64,000 nt of DNA, from positions 146,968,501 through 147,032,500 of the forward strand of contig NC_133026.1 of assembly GCF_048771995.1 (NCBI RefSeq), written 5' to 3'. The number at the start of each line of letters is the position of its first letter. Position 1 is the stretch's first letter. The stretch is from Taeniopygia guttata (lineage: Eukaryota > Chordata > Aves > Passeriformes > Estrildidae). The notes beneath the pieces were generated by a model. It was not told the origin of the DNA. It did not search any database and saw only the letters and a list, made by a program, of their open reading frames with translations. Shown piece after piece: positions 39,101 through 51,640 of this stretch. A program made the position numbers and the translations under genes.

Positions 39101-39270
39101 CAGCTTCTCTGCTGACTTGCAGAAAGAGACCTGGAGCAATGAAGGTAACAGTGATTATATGAAGTGTGTCCTAATACTTCTGAAAGAGTTAGATCAGATT
39201 ATTAGATTCAGAAAGATCACTCAGGTTAGGGGGAGATAAAAATTCTTTTCTTCTCCAAAGACTAAAAATT
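36123..39270. other. AT-rich intronic stretch without exons or identified repeats
   Basis: Stop codons are dense in all frames, with nothing open over 60 codons from 36123 to 38203. No young repeat is recognised. Several parts (36.24-36.50 kb and 38.55-38.70 kb) look like compositionally normal single-copy sequence that might be conserved noncoding DNA, but this cannot be judged from one genome. Confidence 0.5.
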
Positions 39271-40129
39271 ATTTTAATTGTCTGGTTGTTTTCTCTTATA
39301 TTTCTGTCCTTTATCTTTTCTGCATTGCTGTCATGGGTCTGTTAAATTGGAGCACCCAAAAGATGTCTCAGGAATGAATGAATCCCTATTGAAAGCAGGT
39401 ATCACATACCTAACACACCAAAAAGTAGAGATCACGACACAAGGGCTCAAAGAAGACTCAAAAGTGGCAAAATAGCCTGGCTTTATGTCCTGCCCCATCA
39501 TTCTGGTCATATGACCCTGTCTTTGGGTCCTGGCCCTGACTGCCGATCACAGAATTGTTTTGGTCTGTAATGCTGTGCCCCCATCTCCATCCATGACCAT
39601 GGCCTTGGTTTTCCTCACACTCTGCCCTTCCACCAATTGGTCTCAAATTCTCTCCAGCTTCTCCTAAAATGCCTCTTATCAAACCCAGCTCTTGAGAAAG
39701 GCACATACCTCAAATGAAAAATCAAAATTCAATTTTATCGTGTAACTCCTGTCAACACAGCCATCCAAAGAAATATCTTATCCTGCATTCTGCATATTTT
39801 GTCTCAGAAAATTTTGTTAACAATGGAAACAACTGGTCTTATTAGTTCTTTAGGGAGCAAGGCAGAGAACAGGCACAGCACTGCTCTCCCCAGCAGGTAG
39901 AAATAGAGAAAAGTCAGAGCTCTGGTGCTTCTCGAATATACTGGAAAAAGCTACAGATGTCTTTTGCAGTGCAGCTTTCTCAGGTAATCCTCTACACAAA
40001 TACAGCAAACTCTCTTCTCTGTGAATTCTTTGCAGTCCCACTGACTGAGCTCGATAAAGCAAAGGAGGAGAAATAGCCAAATTTGAGATTGAAAAGACAG
40101 GTAATCTCCAACTGTAAGAATACTATGAT

Positions 40130-40400
40130 TGCTCCATGCACAGTAGTTCTTCTGAATTATCCTGTCTAGTTTCAACTTAAAAATGATGAGACTTCCACCA
40201 TATCCTGCAGAAAATACCTCCACAGTCCACAGATCTTATTGTCAAGGCTCTTTCAGACTCAGTCTAAATGTTCCCGTTCTAATTTTACCCCATTACTCTT
40301 AGTTATAGCCCATATTCTGGCCTCAAAGTAATTTCACTCTCACATGGTGTTGGTATCCTAATATTTCTTTCCTCCTCTACCCTCTGGCAAAGGAAGACAT
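40130..40400 (-). mobile_element. Ancient CR1-type LINE relic
   Basis: The plus strand contains 'ttcaacttaaaaatgatgagacttccaccatatcctgcag', 'ccacagtcc', 'ttattgtcaaggctctttcagactcagtctaaatgttcccgttctaattttaccccattactcttagttatagcc'. These match the reverse complement of the 3' part of old amniote CR1 families that are shared with turtles and crocodilians. Divergence is visibly much higher than for the other CR1 copies here. Exact family is not assigned. Confidence 0.6.
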
Positions 40401-41924
40401 TAGAAAAATACACTAGAATAAATTAAAATTGTCAGAAAAGCCAATGAATGCCAGATAATTTTAAGATAAATACAATTAGAGCAGTTAAAAATGGAGGAGG
40501 ACTATTAGATTACTGAATGCATCCCTGAATACAGGATACCTTAAATTAATCCAATATTAGATGTGATCTAAGACAAAAGGTCAAGAAGAATCTTGCTTAT
40601 CTTCTTTAATTTAGAATTTCCTGGCCTTTATACAATATCTAAAAATACTATACAGCAGCACCCGAAGGTGTGTTAATCTATTTCTCAGAAACCCACTTAA
40701 TTTCTTTTTGAAAAATGATGCACTTTGTCTTTCAGCAAACTTATCTCCAGTGGGAAGACCCTGGACAGGACTTAAGCTGCCTGACAAGCCTGTGTTTTCT
40801 CCAAGCTGAGTGGGAAATATTTCTGTGCCTGCCTGCAGTCAGGTACAACTGCTGTATCCAATCTCATTTCAGCTGCAGTTTCAACAAACACACATGGGAA
40901 TGAGGTACTGGAAGAATATTTGATTGTGTTTGTTTACCAACAGTGTTGATGCCAAGCAGCTCTGCCTGGCAAAAAAAAAAAAAAAATTAAAAAAAGGATT
41001 ACATTTGACTTTTAATAATTCCACAACTCTGATAGGAACTGTGCTACAAGAAATTCCATTTCAGGGCATCAGAAGACAGATGGTCTTAATGAAACAGCAA
41101 TACATCAAAATCTCAAACCTGTAATTCTTGTGAAAGTTATTTTTAAAGGGAACAATAAACTTAAATACATATTCCCAAAGTCAGACCATGTACCATGACT
41201 GTGATCACCAGCAGTTTCACTTCAGTTTGGTGTGTTTTTTTTAGTTTAGTTTTCTTTGTGGTTTTACCTGGATTAGTTCAAGATACAAGGAATTTCACTT
41301 TTTTTCAACATAGGAGCCTCAGGGAAGAACATTAAAGTTGTTCCTAAACTTTTTAAACTAATAAATCCCAGTCAATTTCCAAAATATCTAGCAGGCTTCG
41401 TGTATTACAGTCTGCCTTTACTTTTAAACACTTTTCTGAAGGACTGAAAAATTGCTTTGAAAACATCAGACAGCTCAGTCCAGAATGAATTCTGTTCCTT
41501 TGAATGACATTGATTCAGATATTTAGACTCAAGAAAGCATTTTCATGTAACAAAACTCTTCATTTTGGGGTCAATTAAAAATAGATTTAGGAGCAAATAA
41601 GGTTCCTTAGCAACTTAAACAAAGCAGGAAAAACCAGCCATTGCCAACCACCGAGGGAAAACCAAAGTGTCTCATCTCTGCTAAATTACCTTCATTTATT
41701 TCATTAGCAGCCTCTTCAGGCCTCTCGTATGAGGGACATTTGCTGCCATGTGTAACCATTTCAGAAAGGATATTTTCATTCTGCTAACCAGAGGAGGAAG
41801 CCAGGCTGTGCTCAGGTGTCCCTGTCTTTGTCATTGGGGTGACTTTGCCCTTTGCTCTCATGGGACCCCACCTTGAACTTGGGGGTTCCCAGCACAGCAA
41901 GGACCTGGACCTGCTGGAATGAAA

Positions 41925-42345
41925 GTTGAGGGAGGATGGAGCACCTCTGTTATGAGGAAAGGCTGAGAGAATTGGGATTGTTCAGCCTGGAAAAGAAGGT
42001 TCTGGAATTACCTAATTGTGGCCTTTCAGTACCTGAAAGGACCTTACAAGAAAAATGGAGACTTTTTCCAAGGGTGTGGAGTGACAGGACAAGGGGGAAT
42101 GGCTTCAAACTGAAGAAGAGTAGGTCTAGATTAGCTATAGGAAGAAATTCTTTACTGTGAGGGTGGTGAGGCTCTGGCAGAGGCTGTCCATAAAAAAGGT
42201 CCCATCCTGGGAAGTGTTCAAGGCCAGCGAGGGAGCTCTGAGCAACCTGGTCTAGTAAAAGGTGTCCCTGCTAATGTGAGGGGATTGAAAAGAGGTGATC
42301 TTTGAGGTCTCTTCCAATTTAAACCATTCTGTGATTCTGTGTTTT
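41925..42345 (+). mobile_element. CR1 LINE 3' end with intact terminus
   Basis: It starts 'gaatgaaagttgagggaggatggagcacctctgttatgaggaaaggctgagagaattgggattgttcagcctggaaaagaagg', passes 'aagaaattctttactgtgagggtggtgaggctctggcagaggctg' and ends 'gtctcttccaatttaaaccattctgtgattctgtg'. Orientation is antisense to TRAPPC9. Noncoding. Confidence 0.95.
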
Positions 42346-44162
42346 GCTTTGTGCTTCTTTGGCATCTCATTTAAGAGGTCATTGCTTTGCTATTTTGGTT
42401 TTCAGGCACTATGAACAGCAAGCACTTCAATAACAATACTCTGGTTTGTATGGAAAAAGAAGTGTATACAGCAACAATTACGACACCTTCTACTTGGAAA
42501 CTGCAGGGAAAGAGATCTGATAGATCATGAATAAATGAAAAAAAGCTTTTATTCATGATGATAAAAGCCTGCAGAGTCCAGAATATCTTCTTCAAAAATT
42601 TCTTTCTTCTCAAGATATGTCTGGCAGACTGTAGCTTGAACGATATGCCTCAAACATATTTGGATTCTCATCAATCTTTGGAAGGTCAAAGGGATCAATT
42701 ATAGTTTTCAGAATTTTAATCCAGGGCCAATTAGTTTTACAACAAACTCTTAAACCAGGTCTGACCAGCATAATTTGGATATCAGTTATAACTCTTTTGA
42801 TTCAGATTTTGCAAATAGCCTCCTGAGTCATAGGCTGTGTTTAAGAAGCTGCACTCACTGTGTTACCACACACTGCAGGAAGACTTACTAGTTTTTTGGT
42901 TATTAATTACTAGTTAAGTGATTGCTATTTCATATCAAAGTGAGAATTTAAAAGCCTCAAATATGTGTATGACCTTACAGACTTAGACTTTAGGGAGAAT
43001 AACTTGCAAAACCAGATGAGAAAGGCAAAGAGAGCACAAAGCACTGGGAAGAAACCAGTCACAACTACCTGTTTATGACAACATATTTTAGAATCTCACA
43101 AATATTTATTTTCTCTTCAGCTGAAAAGCCAGGTTGAATCAGGTCAAGGGTTTATTATTTATGTTAATAGTGTGGGGGAAAAAAGCCCTGCTAATACACC
43201 TCAGCTCTTCCATCCTATGTATCACAGTGACTTCTGTGAGAAGGAGAAATTTCCTTGAATTTCTTCCTGAGCAAAGCAGAGCTGTGCTGCTGATGTTTGC
43301 CTCTTCCTCGAGCAGTGTGCACCAGCTTCCCTCCATTCCTATCTTGCACACAGGCTGAGATTTTGGTGAGCAGAATAAATCCACCGAGCCCTGGAAATGA
43401 CAGCAACATTTTCCATCACCTGCTGGCTAAAGGAAAGGCTGCTTTGCCTTGGTGTCCTTCTGCAGCATTTTGTATCATTAAATGTTAGACCACAAGGACT
43501 GGTAAGAGAGAAGCAGATGGCTCATGCCCTTCTGTCTTTTTACCTGTTTTCCAGGGGATAGTTCCCTTTTTATCCTCCTACTTAGCAAAATAACTGTGTT
43601 CTGTGTGTGCCTCAGGATTCAAGTAATTTTTAGATGCTACATCAAAGCACTTACACTAAATAGCTCATCAAATAAAGGGTCTAATAACTGGTATGAAAAA
43701 GGTACATAAGTATCACTCCAGACTTAGAAGACCAGACTTTGTTTGGTTTTTTTATAATCGTAGCAGAAAAGTATCACCTGCTAAATAACAATTATTATTA
43801 TTAGGAACAGCTATTAACATAATACTAAATTATTTCCTTTGCTTGACTAACCTATGGCTTCCTTTTCTCCAGCATTTTGCCTGCCAACACAAAAAGAGCA
43901 CACACACTTCACAATCCTTTTTAACTGGTACTTTCAAATTTTTACACTATTTTAAGGATCAAGTTAATTTTTAGCCATGTAAAGGTGAAAGCTCAACAAA
44001 AGTCATAAGCCAAGTTGCACATGGTCTGATCATGACATAATGGGGACAGCTCAGGGAAACATTGTGCTGCAAAAATGTGTCCTTTTTCCCCAAAAAAGGC
44101 CTGGGCACAGTTGTTGTAGGTTTTACATGGAAGACATGAAGCCAAGAAGATGCAACTGTTTT

Positions 44163-44262
44163 TAGAAAATTATAGAATATCCTGACTTGGAAGAGACCCA
44201 CAAGGATTAGAGAGTTCAGCTCCTGGCCCTGAACAGGGCAGCCCAAAGAACCACCAAGAATC
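44163..44262 (-). mobile_element. Short CR1 LINE 3' end
   Basis: The plus strand reads 'aattatagaatatcctgacttggaagagacccacaaggattagagagttcagctcctggccctgaacagggcagcccaaagaaccacc'. It is about 100 bp, the reverse complement of a CR1 tail of the same kind as at 30212. Confidence 0.85.
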
Positions 44263-45904
44263 TACAATTAAAATTATAATTTTCAAGGGAGTTACTAGAG
44301 TTGAGGGGTGGAAGAAACCCTTTAATTTACCTCAACTTCAAGCTGGATAAAGCAAGCTTTTCCTTCGTCCTAATCTGTTTTGTAATGATGCTTGCAGAGT
44401 GCAGAGAATTATTTAATCCTGCCCCAGCAGCCACTGTGCTGGACTGGCACAGGAAATACACATCAGTGGCCAAAGGGAGGATCAGGTCACAGCCCCCAGG
44501 TACCTGGGGGTTTATCCTTGGACAAGCACCCCAATTCCTACCTCCAGATAAACATCCCATCCCTATCCATCAAACAAAAAGTTGGAAGGGAGATGCTCCT
44601 AACACGAATAGGGGCTAAGGCAATATTCCCCCCCACCACAGTGTTAGATGAAGGGCAATTTTCCCATTTCTCCCATTGCTTCCAACATTTGCCATGAACA
44701 CTAATCCTGAGGGTGGAACATCCTGGCTGTTAGGGCTCTCAAATGCTGACTACCCTGCTCATTTTGACTAATAAAAATGAAAGCAAGCAGCACATTGAAT
44801 GTATCCAGCCATTCTATATTGCTCACAAATTCCCCTGTATTAACATCTCCTCTACAGTGTAATGATCTACAATTTTACAGCTTTCCAGCAGCAAAATAAG
44901 GCACTATTTGGAACATTCTGTAGAGTTATTTCACATCAAAATAATGGTATATTTGCAAACGGTTTTTCAATCCCTGGATAAGTTTTATCCATCTGCCCCT
45001 GAAACCAATCTGTCTTCAATTTTTTTAGCTGATCCTCACCTATATAGCAGTATAACAAGCTCCAGTCTTCTACTTGCAAAATGAGTCTGTGATGAGGTAT
45101 AAAGTTACAAAGGTACAGAGGCGATTTCCACACCGTGGCATAGGTAAAGAACAGTGAAGAAAAAAAAAATCCCATTATTTCTCATATTAAGCTTTTTTGC
45201 TCTTTTTCTTAAAATATCCCCTGCTGTGCCTCAGGAGTTGCAGGGAGAAACTCGAGTTGCACAAGCATGGACTGTACAACTCAATTACCAAGATCTGAAG
45301 GAAACTCGTGTCCTCAGACAGCATCTCTGAGGTTTCACCATGAACACTGCCTGATCTAATTAGGAAACACTCAGCATCTTCATGGCAATTACGAAAGAAA
45401 ATAATTGTGACATGATATGACCACTGTCTTCTTTCAGCTGGAAAAGCAGCATAAAATGACAGGAAATGGAAGTTGGACAGGAATTAATAACACAACCTTG
45501 GGCAGGAGAGCAGAGAAGAGATGATTTCATGAGAAGGTACAAGGTTTTTTGACTGGAAAATGAGGGAAAAGTAGCACATTGCAATCTAAGGACCAACAGA
45601 AAAAGAGTCCATTTAGTCATAAATGAGCCAGGGACTCACCATAATAAAACAGGTTATGCTTGCAGACAAATGCCTACCACAGCTGATCATAAGAGCTTTT
45701 ATGGTGTTCAGTTCATGGCTGTCCTACTGTCACATGCTTGCCCTCAAGATATAGCAGGTGACAAGGCATTGACAATCCTACAACCATTAATGACATGAAT
45801 TAAATCTCTTCCAACACAGAAACCAATCTGAATCATTGAAAATACTTTGAAGTCTGCACAGGAGTTAATCTGGTGGTTACAAGGGAGAACTGGAAAGCAA
45901 AATG

Positions 45905-46175
45905 CTCCAAAGTGCAGCCCCAGCCCTAATTACTGATCTGCAGCAATTTTATCATGTGAACTTAACTGCCCTGCCTCAGTTTACTGATGAGTACAATATT
46001 AACAGGTGGCTCTGGAGTAATCAAAATATGGCAAACACTTTCCAAAACAATGCAGCTGATCAATGCAGTGCTCATGCAATGCAGAGGTGCAAATCTTAAT
46101 TAATGTTTATAAAGTGCCTGAAGAACCTGAGAGAGCTGGCGCCGAGGGAATAGAAAGTATCATTACACTTATTTT
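45905..46175 (+). mobile_element. Possible MIR-like ancient SINE relic
   Basis: The segments 'cttaactgccctgcctcagtttactgatgag', then 'ttaatgtttataaagtgcctgaag' and 'gagggaatagaaagtatcattac' occur in the order expected from old amniote tRNA-derived SINEs (core 'tgcctcagttt' followed by 'aatgtttgtaaagtgctttga' and 'gctatagaagtgcaaagtattatt'). The match is weak and the boundaries approximate. Confidence 0.4.
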
Positions 46176-47417
46176 GCAAAGAGGCATGAATATGTGATTA
46201 TAATTTTATTACCCACGCAGATTTATAAGGAGGGTTTGAGCACAAAAGAAATTAAACTTTTTTGACACTTTCTCTGCAGCGCAGGTTCATTATCAGAGCC
46301 GTGTATCAAATGAAAAATGTAAATTTAACAACTCACTCTTAAGATCAACTATGAAATCATACCCAAACCCTCACTATCTTCAAGCAATGTATAAGCAAAA
46401 CACTGTGTGACAAGAGTGTTTTAAAAGTCAGGATTGTTATGTGCTTACAGCATGACACAATCTCAGTACTTTCAGAGGATTCATTTACTGTAGCAGCTGT
46501 ATTTTCCCCTATATTTTGATTATCTTGACATTTTCTAATCATGAGAGTTATAAAATTTAAAATTATATGGCAGGCTTGATAGGCTGCAGATTCACAACTT
46601 CAAGTGAAGTTACTTTTTAAATAAATGTTAAATTGCATTTCTACAGAAGGAGAGTTGTGTTTTGGTTAATTTTTGCTTTTTGAATGCTACCACAAATTTC
46701 TTCTGATAATACAGTGGTCTGAGTGACAGCAGAGAGATTTTTCTTTTCAATAATCCTTGTTAAATATTGACCAAAGATGCCAGTTCTGTCTTTCACCACT
46801 GAAATGAATTCATTTTGGCACAATAACAGCAGGGTTTTTTTTAGTATGGTTCCTAGTATGACTCAAAAGTTTCTAATCTGATCTTAGAATTAGCACAGAT
46901 TTCTTTTTCCTCAGCAGCTCTATCAGTTTCAGGCATTTTAGGCAGGGTCTGAAATTTGGCTGGGGAGGTACAGCTGCTTTCATGTAAAGCACAATGCTTT
47001 TCCCCCTCAACCCAAATTCTTATAAATAATACTCTCTGTAAAATACTGTCCTCTGTATTTGTAAACAAGAATTTTATCCAGATGCCCTCCATGTTCCTTT
47101 TACTGAGCAGTCCCATTTCCAGTACCAGGTTTCCCTCCCAAGCTCCATGTCCAGCCCAATCTCTAAAAGCTGTGAATCAACTTACAGGCAACTCTACAAC
47201 TCCTTTGCTTGCAGGCAGATTTATAGCACGACTATAAACAATTCTTTAGCATGACCAGATTACCTACCTCTTACCCTCTCTTCCTTTTCAGAAATTATTT
47301 GGCTAATAATAATGGTCTATCACATGGTTTCAGTTAGGAATTTAAACTTTTAGTTTAACTTTTGAACACAGAACACTATCAAGACTCACTTCTTCACAGA
47401 TATCATTTGGAATAGTA

Positions 47418-47534
47418 TTTTTTAAATATTAATAACTGCTTAATAAATAGTTATTTTTATTTTTAATTTATTTGAATTTATATTTTTAAATATAAATAAC
47501 TGCTTAATAAATAATAAGTATTAAAAAAAAAAAA
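47418..47534. repeat. AT-rich 64-bp duplication
   Basis: aataactgcttaataaata occurs identically at 47431-47449 and 47495-47513, each preceded by a 'tttttaaatat' context, so a unit of about 64 bp has been duplicated. It ends with an A13 tract. The segment is nearly pure A/T. Confidence 0.8.
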
Positions 47535-49074
47535 ATACTGAATATCCTGGCAAAGAAACATCCCAATGTGGGATTACAGTCCTCTGTCCTGAATCTACAG
47601 TTCTACACATTGGAAAATGGTGTAAGAGACTTCTATGTTTTGACAGATGAAATGTAATGAAAGATGAAAACATATTCCAAGGCAGTACAATTCATAGGTT
47701 TTCAAACTGTAAATGAGTTTTGGCTTTGAACCCCCCTAACATCACAGGGAGGAATGTGACCCCTATTAGCCCTAGAAGCGTGACGTGAATTTGGATTTGA
47801 AGCTCAGCTCTCAAAGGGGGGTGTTTGTGTACTCTGAAGTCTTCTTCTCTCTGCTTAAACAACAAATAAAGCAGGTACAGACATCAGGTGGATAAAAAGG
47901 ACTGAGATCTTGAACCATTTCTCAGAAGACAACTCTAAGCAAATCTGCACTGAATACCAACAGAGAGCTTAAACTGAGATTAACACACTGATTTCAGTGC
48001 TGAGACTCATGCCAACCCTTGCAGCAAACACATCTGAAATATTATTCCTTAGTCATATTTTCCAAGAAATCACAGGTTTAGTCAGGCTGACCTACAGCTC
48101 CTCCAGAAAGTAAATGTGCTAAGAAGTTTATTACTTTCACTCATCTATGTCTCTCCCCATGGAAGAGGTCAGAAAAAGAGGTCTCAACGCAACGTCTGCA
48201 TTGTTTGCAGAACTCATTCTTCCTGCATATATTTACAGTGACCAAGCTCTTTGTTTAGACGCAGAGTTTCACTCAAAATACAGCTATCTCAGAAGGCAAA
48301 CAGCAAGGCAGAAAGGAAAACAGATTATCAATGCTGCCTCTGCAGCAGAGTCGAATGAACTCCCTAAAACACTTAACCCATGAATAAAAGTTCTGATGGA
48401 AACATTACCCAAGAACTTCAGAGAGACCAACGTGGGATGACCAAACGGTTACAGACACAAGGAGCTCAAAGTTAGATTGCCTTTGAAGTAATCAGATCAC
48501 ATCACTCTGTACTGTAATAAAATACAATGCCTTGGAGAAATAAAGGAAGAAAAGGGCTATTTTTCATTCTTTTTTGGTAGATCCTGTGGTGTCCTAGTAA
48601 CAGAACCACATCCCTTAAACTAACTGTAAAGCTTATGGTGCTGAAGCCTCTCAAAGCCACTGCAACTACACATGTTTTATAGCATAGCAGAAATAACCTC
48701 ATTTTACATTCTGTAAGGAGAGGAAGGTGGTTTAGAAATACATCCATTTATGTACTCATTTCTATTCTTGGCAATTTAAAAAGATCTACACAGTCAAAAG
48801 AGGATGGTGGGTAATAGAAGAAATATCCTCTTCTACATATGAACAACCAGCCACATAAAGCATAAAAATGTGGATTGGGCACCAGCCCCGGTTTATTTGG
48901 ATTCTTAGGTCTTAATATTCCACCTGCAATGCTTCAGGATGACTTTGGATATACATAGATGTGTCCTCTCCTAAATTTTAAAAGAAGCCTTCAAAATATT
49001 TTGCTGTGTAATAGCAGCAGGATATGTACATTTCATAGCTTGGATCTCCAATTAGACTGAAAAAACTTTATGAA

Positions 49075-49220
49075 GGAAAGATCATTAGCTCTACTTGATC
49101 ATGAGAAACTGGTTCAGAGGGGGAAAACAACTTGCTAACAGTTACACCACCACTAAATCTATGGGTGGGAATAGGACTCCCAAACTCCTCAGCTCTGTCC
49201 CCTCTGATACTGCCTCTAAC
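49075..49220 (-). mobile_element. Possible MIR-like ancient SINE, reverse orientation
   Basis: The plus strand reads 'gaaactggttcagagggggaaaacaacttgctaacagttacaccaccactaaatctatgggtgggaataggactcccaaactcctcagctctgtcccctctgatactgcctct'. This follows the reverse complement of a tRNA-headed ancient SINE ('gacttgcccaaggtcacacag...gtggcagagctgggattcgaacccaggtct...ccactatactgcctct'). Divergence is high, and the family assignment is from memory of the consensus. Confidence 0.5.
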
Positions 49221-51242
49221 AACAAATTTGTTTTCAACACACGTAAGAAATAATTGTTCCACACTTCAAAAAAGTAAAGAACTTAAAGCTAGGTAAAAAT
49301 AATTTTATTCCATTTTCTGAAGAATGACACCTTTTGAGGCTTGTTTTTATTTCATTCGTAGTTTATTCCCTTTCAGCAGAGCAACCAACAGACTCATCAC
49401 TCCTTTGAAGTCACTTTATTTTTCCCACACTGGCATAGACAATTCTTTTCTCCCCTTCAACAGGAAAGGTGAGCTGCAGTAGAGATGTCTGGCATAGATT
49501 TAGGATATTATTTGCTATGTCTCTGTAAATGCTGTAGTGTATCTACTTTCACAGCTAACTTTCAAAGCAACACAATGATAAATAATAATGGATTTTCTAG
49601 GAATCATGAAAAAGGAGACAAGGCAGTACAGCCCTGCACAAAGCACATTTCATGAAATGAAGCTGACAAGAAGAGAAGGAGAAATAAGTGAAATTTTGAT
49701 GTCAAGGTGAAGAGAAATAACAGAGAGGGTGGAAGAGTGCAGCCCCTGAAATGATCTTCCAGTTGAAGGCCAAAGAGCTTCCAGAGGGAAAGAGGAAGTG
49801 GTAAGTCTCTGTCAGCAACAGAGTAATGGGACAATGAGAAATAAGCAAGGTAAGAAGGAAACCTTGCTGGTCATCACATCAACATTGGCCAGATGTTGCA
49901 ACTGGAGATACCAGCGGTAGGAGAGAGGCTTTGGGGATGAGCCACTGTGCACCCTTGAGGCATTTGCACTCTGCAGGAAGAGGGAACAAACCCGACCTTC
50001 ACTGGGTGAGTGGCTGTAGCTTTGCTGCAAACTGGCAGAACATAAATGGCACCTGCCAAAACCCAGCACAAAATCTCTCATCACTCCATCACTGGTGATC
50101 CTGCACATCCTGGGCAGCAGGAGAGAACTGATCCCGTTCGTCTGCAAGGCAGCTCCGCAACGCTTCTGGCCAACACTTCTGCTCACTGCAGCTGCTCTGG
50201 GCAGGTCTCTGGCTGCCTCATCTACCAGCCAACAGGCTCTGACTGACTGCTGGTAACTTGGATGAATTCGCAAACTTCGTTTCCACAGCTGCCTTCAGTC
50301 CAAAAAATGCTTTACTTCAGTTAAAAAAGTTTACCATGACACTGACTTTCCCTTTGCTACCATTTCTGATTCAACCAAACAGCATATTTTTCTGTGTTAC
50401 TTGAATGGTCCTTAAAACATTCCCTCAAGTGTTAAACCTACCTATCATAAAATATGTTTAATTTAATACAATGTATGAATGATTGAAATTGAGTACTTAG
50501 AAAACTACCCACATCTAACACAATTTGCTACAATTTGTACATGAATTTGTTACTCATTGCTGCTCTTTTCAGAATAAATGCTAAAAATATTTTCAAAATA
50601 TTGGTTTATGAATAAAACCAACTATTGCCTGACTATGAGCCTGTGAAGTCTTTTCTTTTGTCCAGTTTGAGCTGAAATCCAGATATTTACCATCCAGCAT
50701 CTGCCTGGTCATTATCTTCTTGTTTTCCTTCCTCCACCTGCAAGGGCATCACATCACTTAATCTCTACCAACTGTACCAAAATGCTGTGGCCTATTATGT
50801 CTCTGGAAGATTTCCAATACTTTCAGAAAGCAGATTGCAATGTAACAGTAATTGCAGTTAAAAAGAGTATATAGCTCCAGTAGCTGTTATTTATCCATTT
50901 GACATTCTTAAACATACACTTGGAATACCTACAGAGTTTCAACAAAGCTTCAGTGAAGTCTACACCTGCACTTAGTTTTCATCCCTGTAATTTGCAGGTC
51001 GGTCTTATGGTTTCTTTTATTGCCAATAATTAAATGATTCAAGGTAGATTATTTCACTCATGAAAACTTACATTTTGCTCCAAGGAAACATGCCGTGGGA
51101 AAGTTGTGCTGCAAATCCTTCCCACTTGTTGTCTTTTCATGGAAACTCCAAGCACATCCCCAGAAATCAAGAACCTTGTTCCTCATGCCTGTGTGCTGCT
51201 TCACAATGTACAGGAAAAAAAAGGAATGTGTTTTCTTACAGA

Positions 51243-51640
51243 GCTGTGGAATCACTGAGGCTGGTAGGGACCTCTGAGCATCACCCAGTCCAACCTGTGC
51301 TCAAAGCAGGGTCAGGCACAGCAGTTTCCCAGGTTTGAATAACTGCAAGGATGGTAAGTCCACAACCTCTCTGGACAGCCAGCGTCAGCTTTCAGACACT
51401 CTCATTAAAAAAAAAAAAAAAAAAAAAAAAGGTTTCTTATGTTTAAATGACATTTCCTGAATTTCAGTGTGTGCCCACCACCTCTTGTCCTTTCACTGGA
51501 TATCACTAAAAAACTGGCTCTGTCTCTACATCCTCCCATCAGATATTTATACACATTAATAAAATTCCCTTCTCTGGGGTGGCTTCTTCCTACTGTCCCA
51601 AGAAGGTCTCATGTCCTTCCTTCACTGTCAGGATGTGGTA
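51243..51640 (-). mobile_element. CR1 LINE 3' region with expanded A-tract
   Basis: The plus strand reads as CR1 reverse complement: 'gtggaatcactgaggctggtagggacctctgagcatcacccagtccaacctgtgctcaaagcagggtcagg', 'gatggtaagtccacaacctctctggacagcc', 'ggtttcttatgtttaaatgacatttcctgaatttcagtgtgtgcccaccacctcttgtcctttcactgg', 'tcagatatttatacacattaataaaattccc'. The usual short run of A before 'gttctttcttatg' is expanded to 24 A residues (51407-51430). Confidence 0.92.

Noticed and set aside
49990..50250. GC-richer plus-strand stretch with a frame reading through several Leu/Ala-rich codons
   Set aside because: No recognisable protein and no splice context. Only the neighbouring minus-strand 108-nt segment has exon-like borders.
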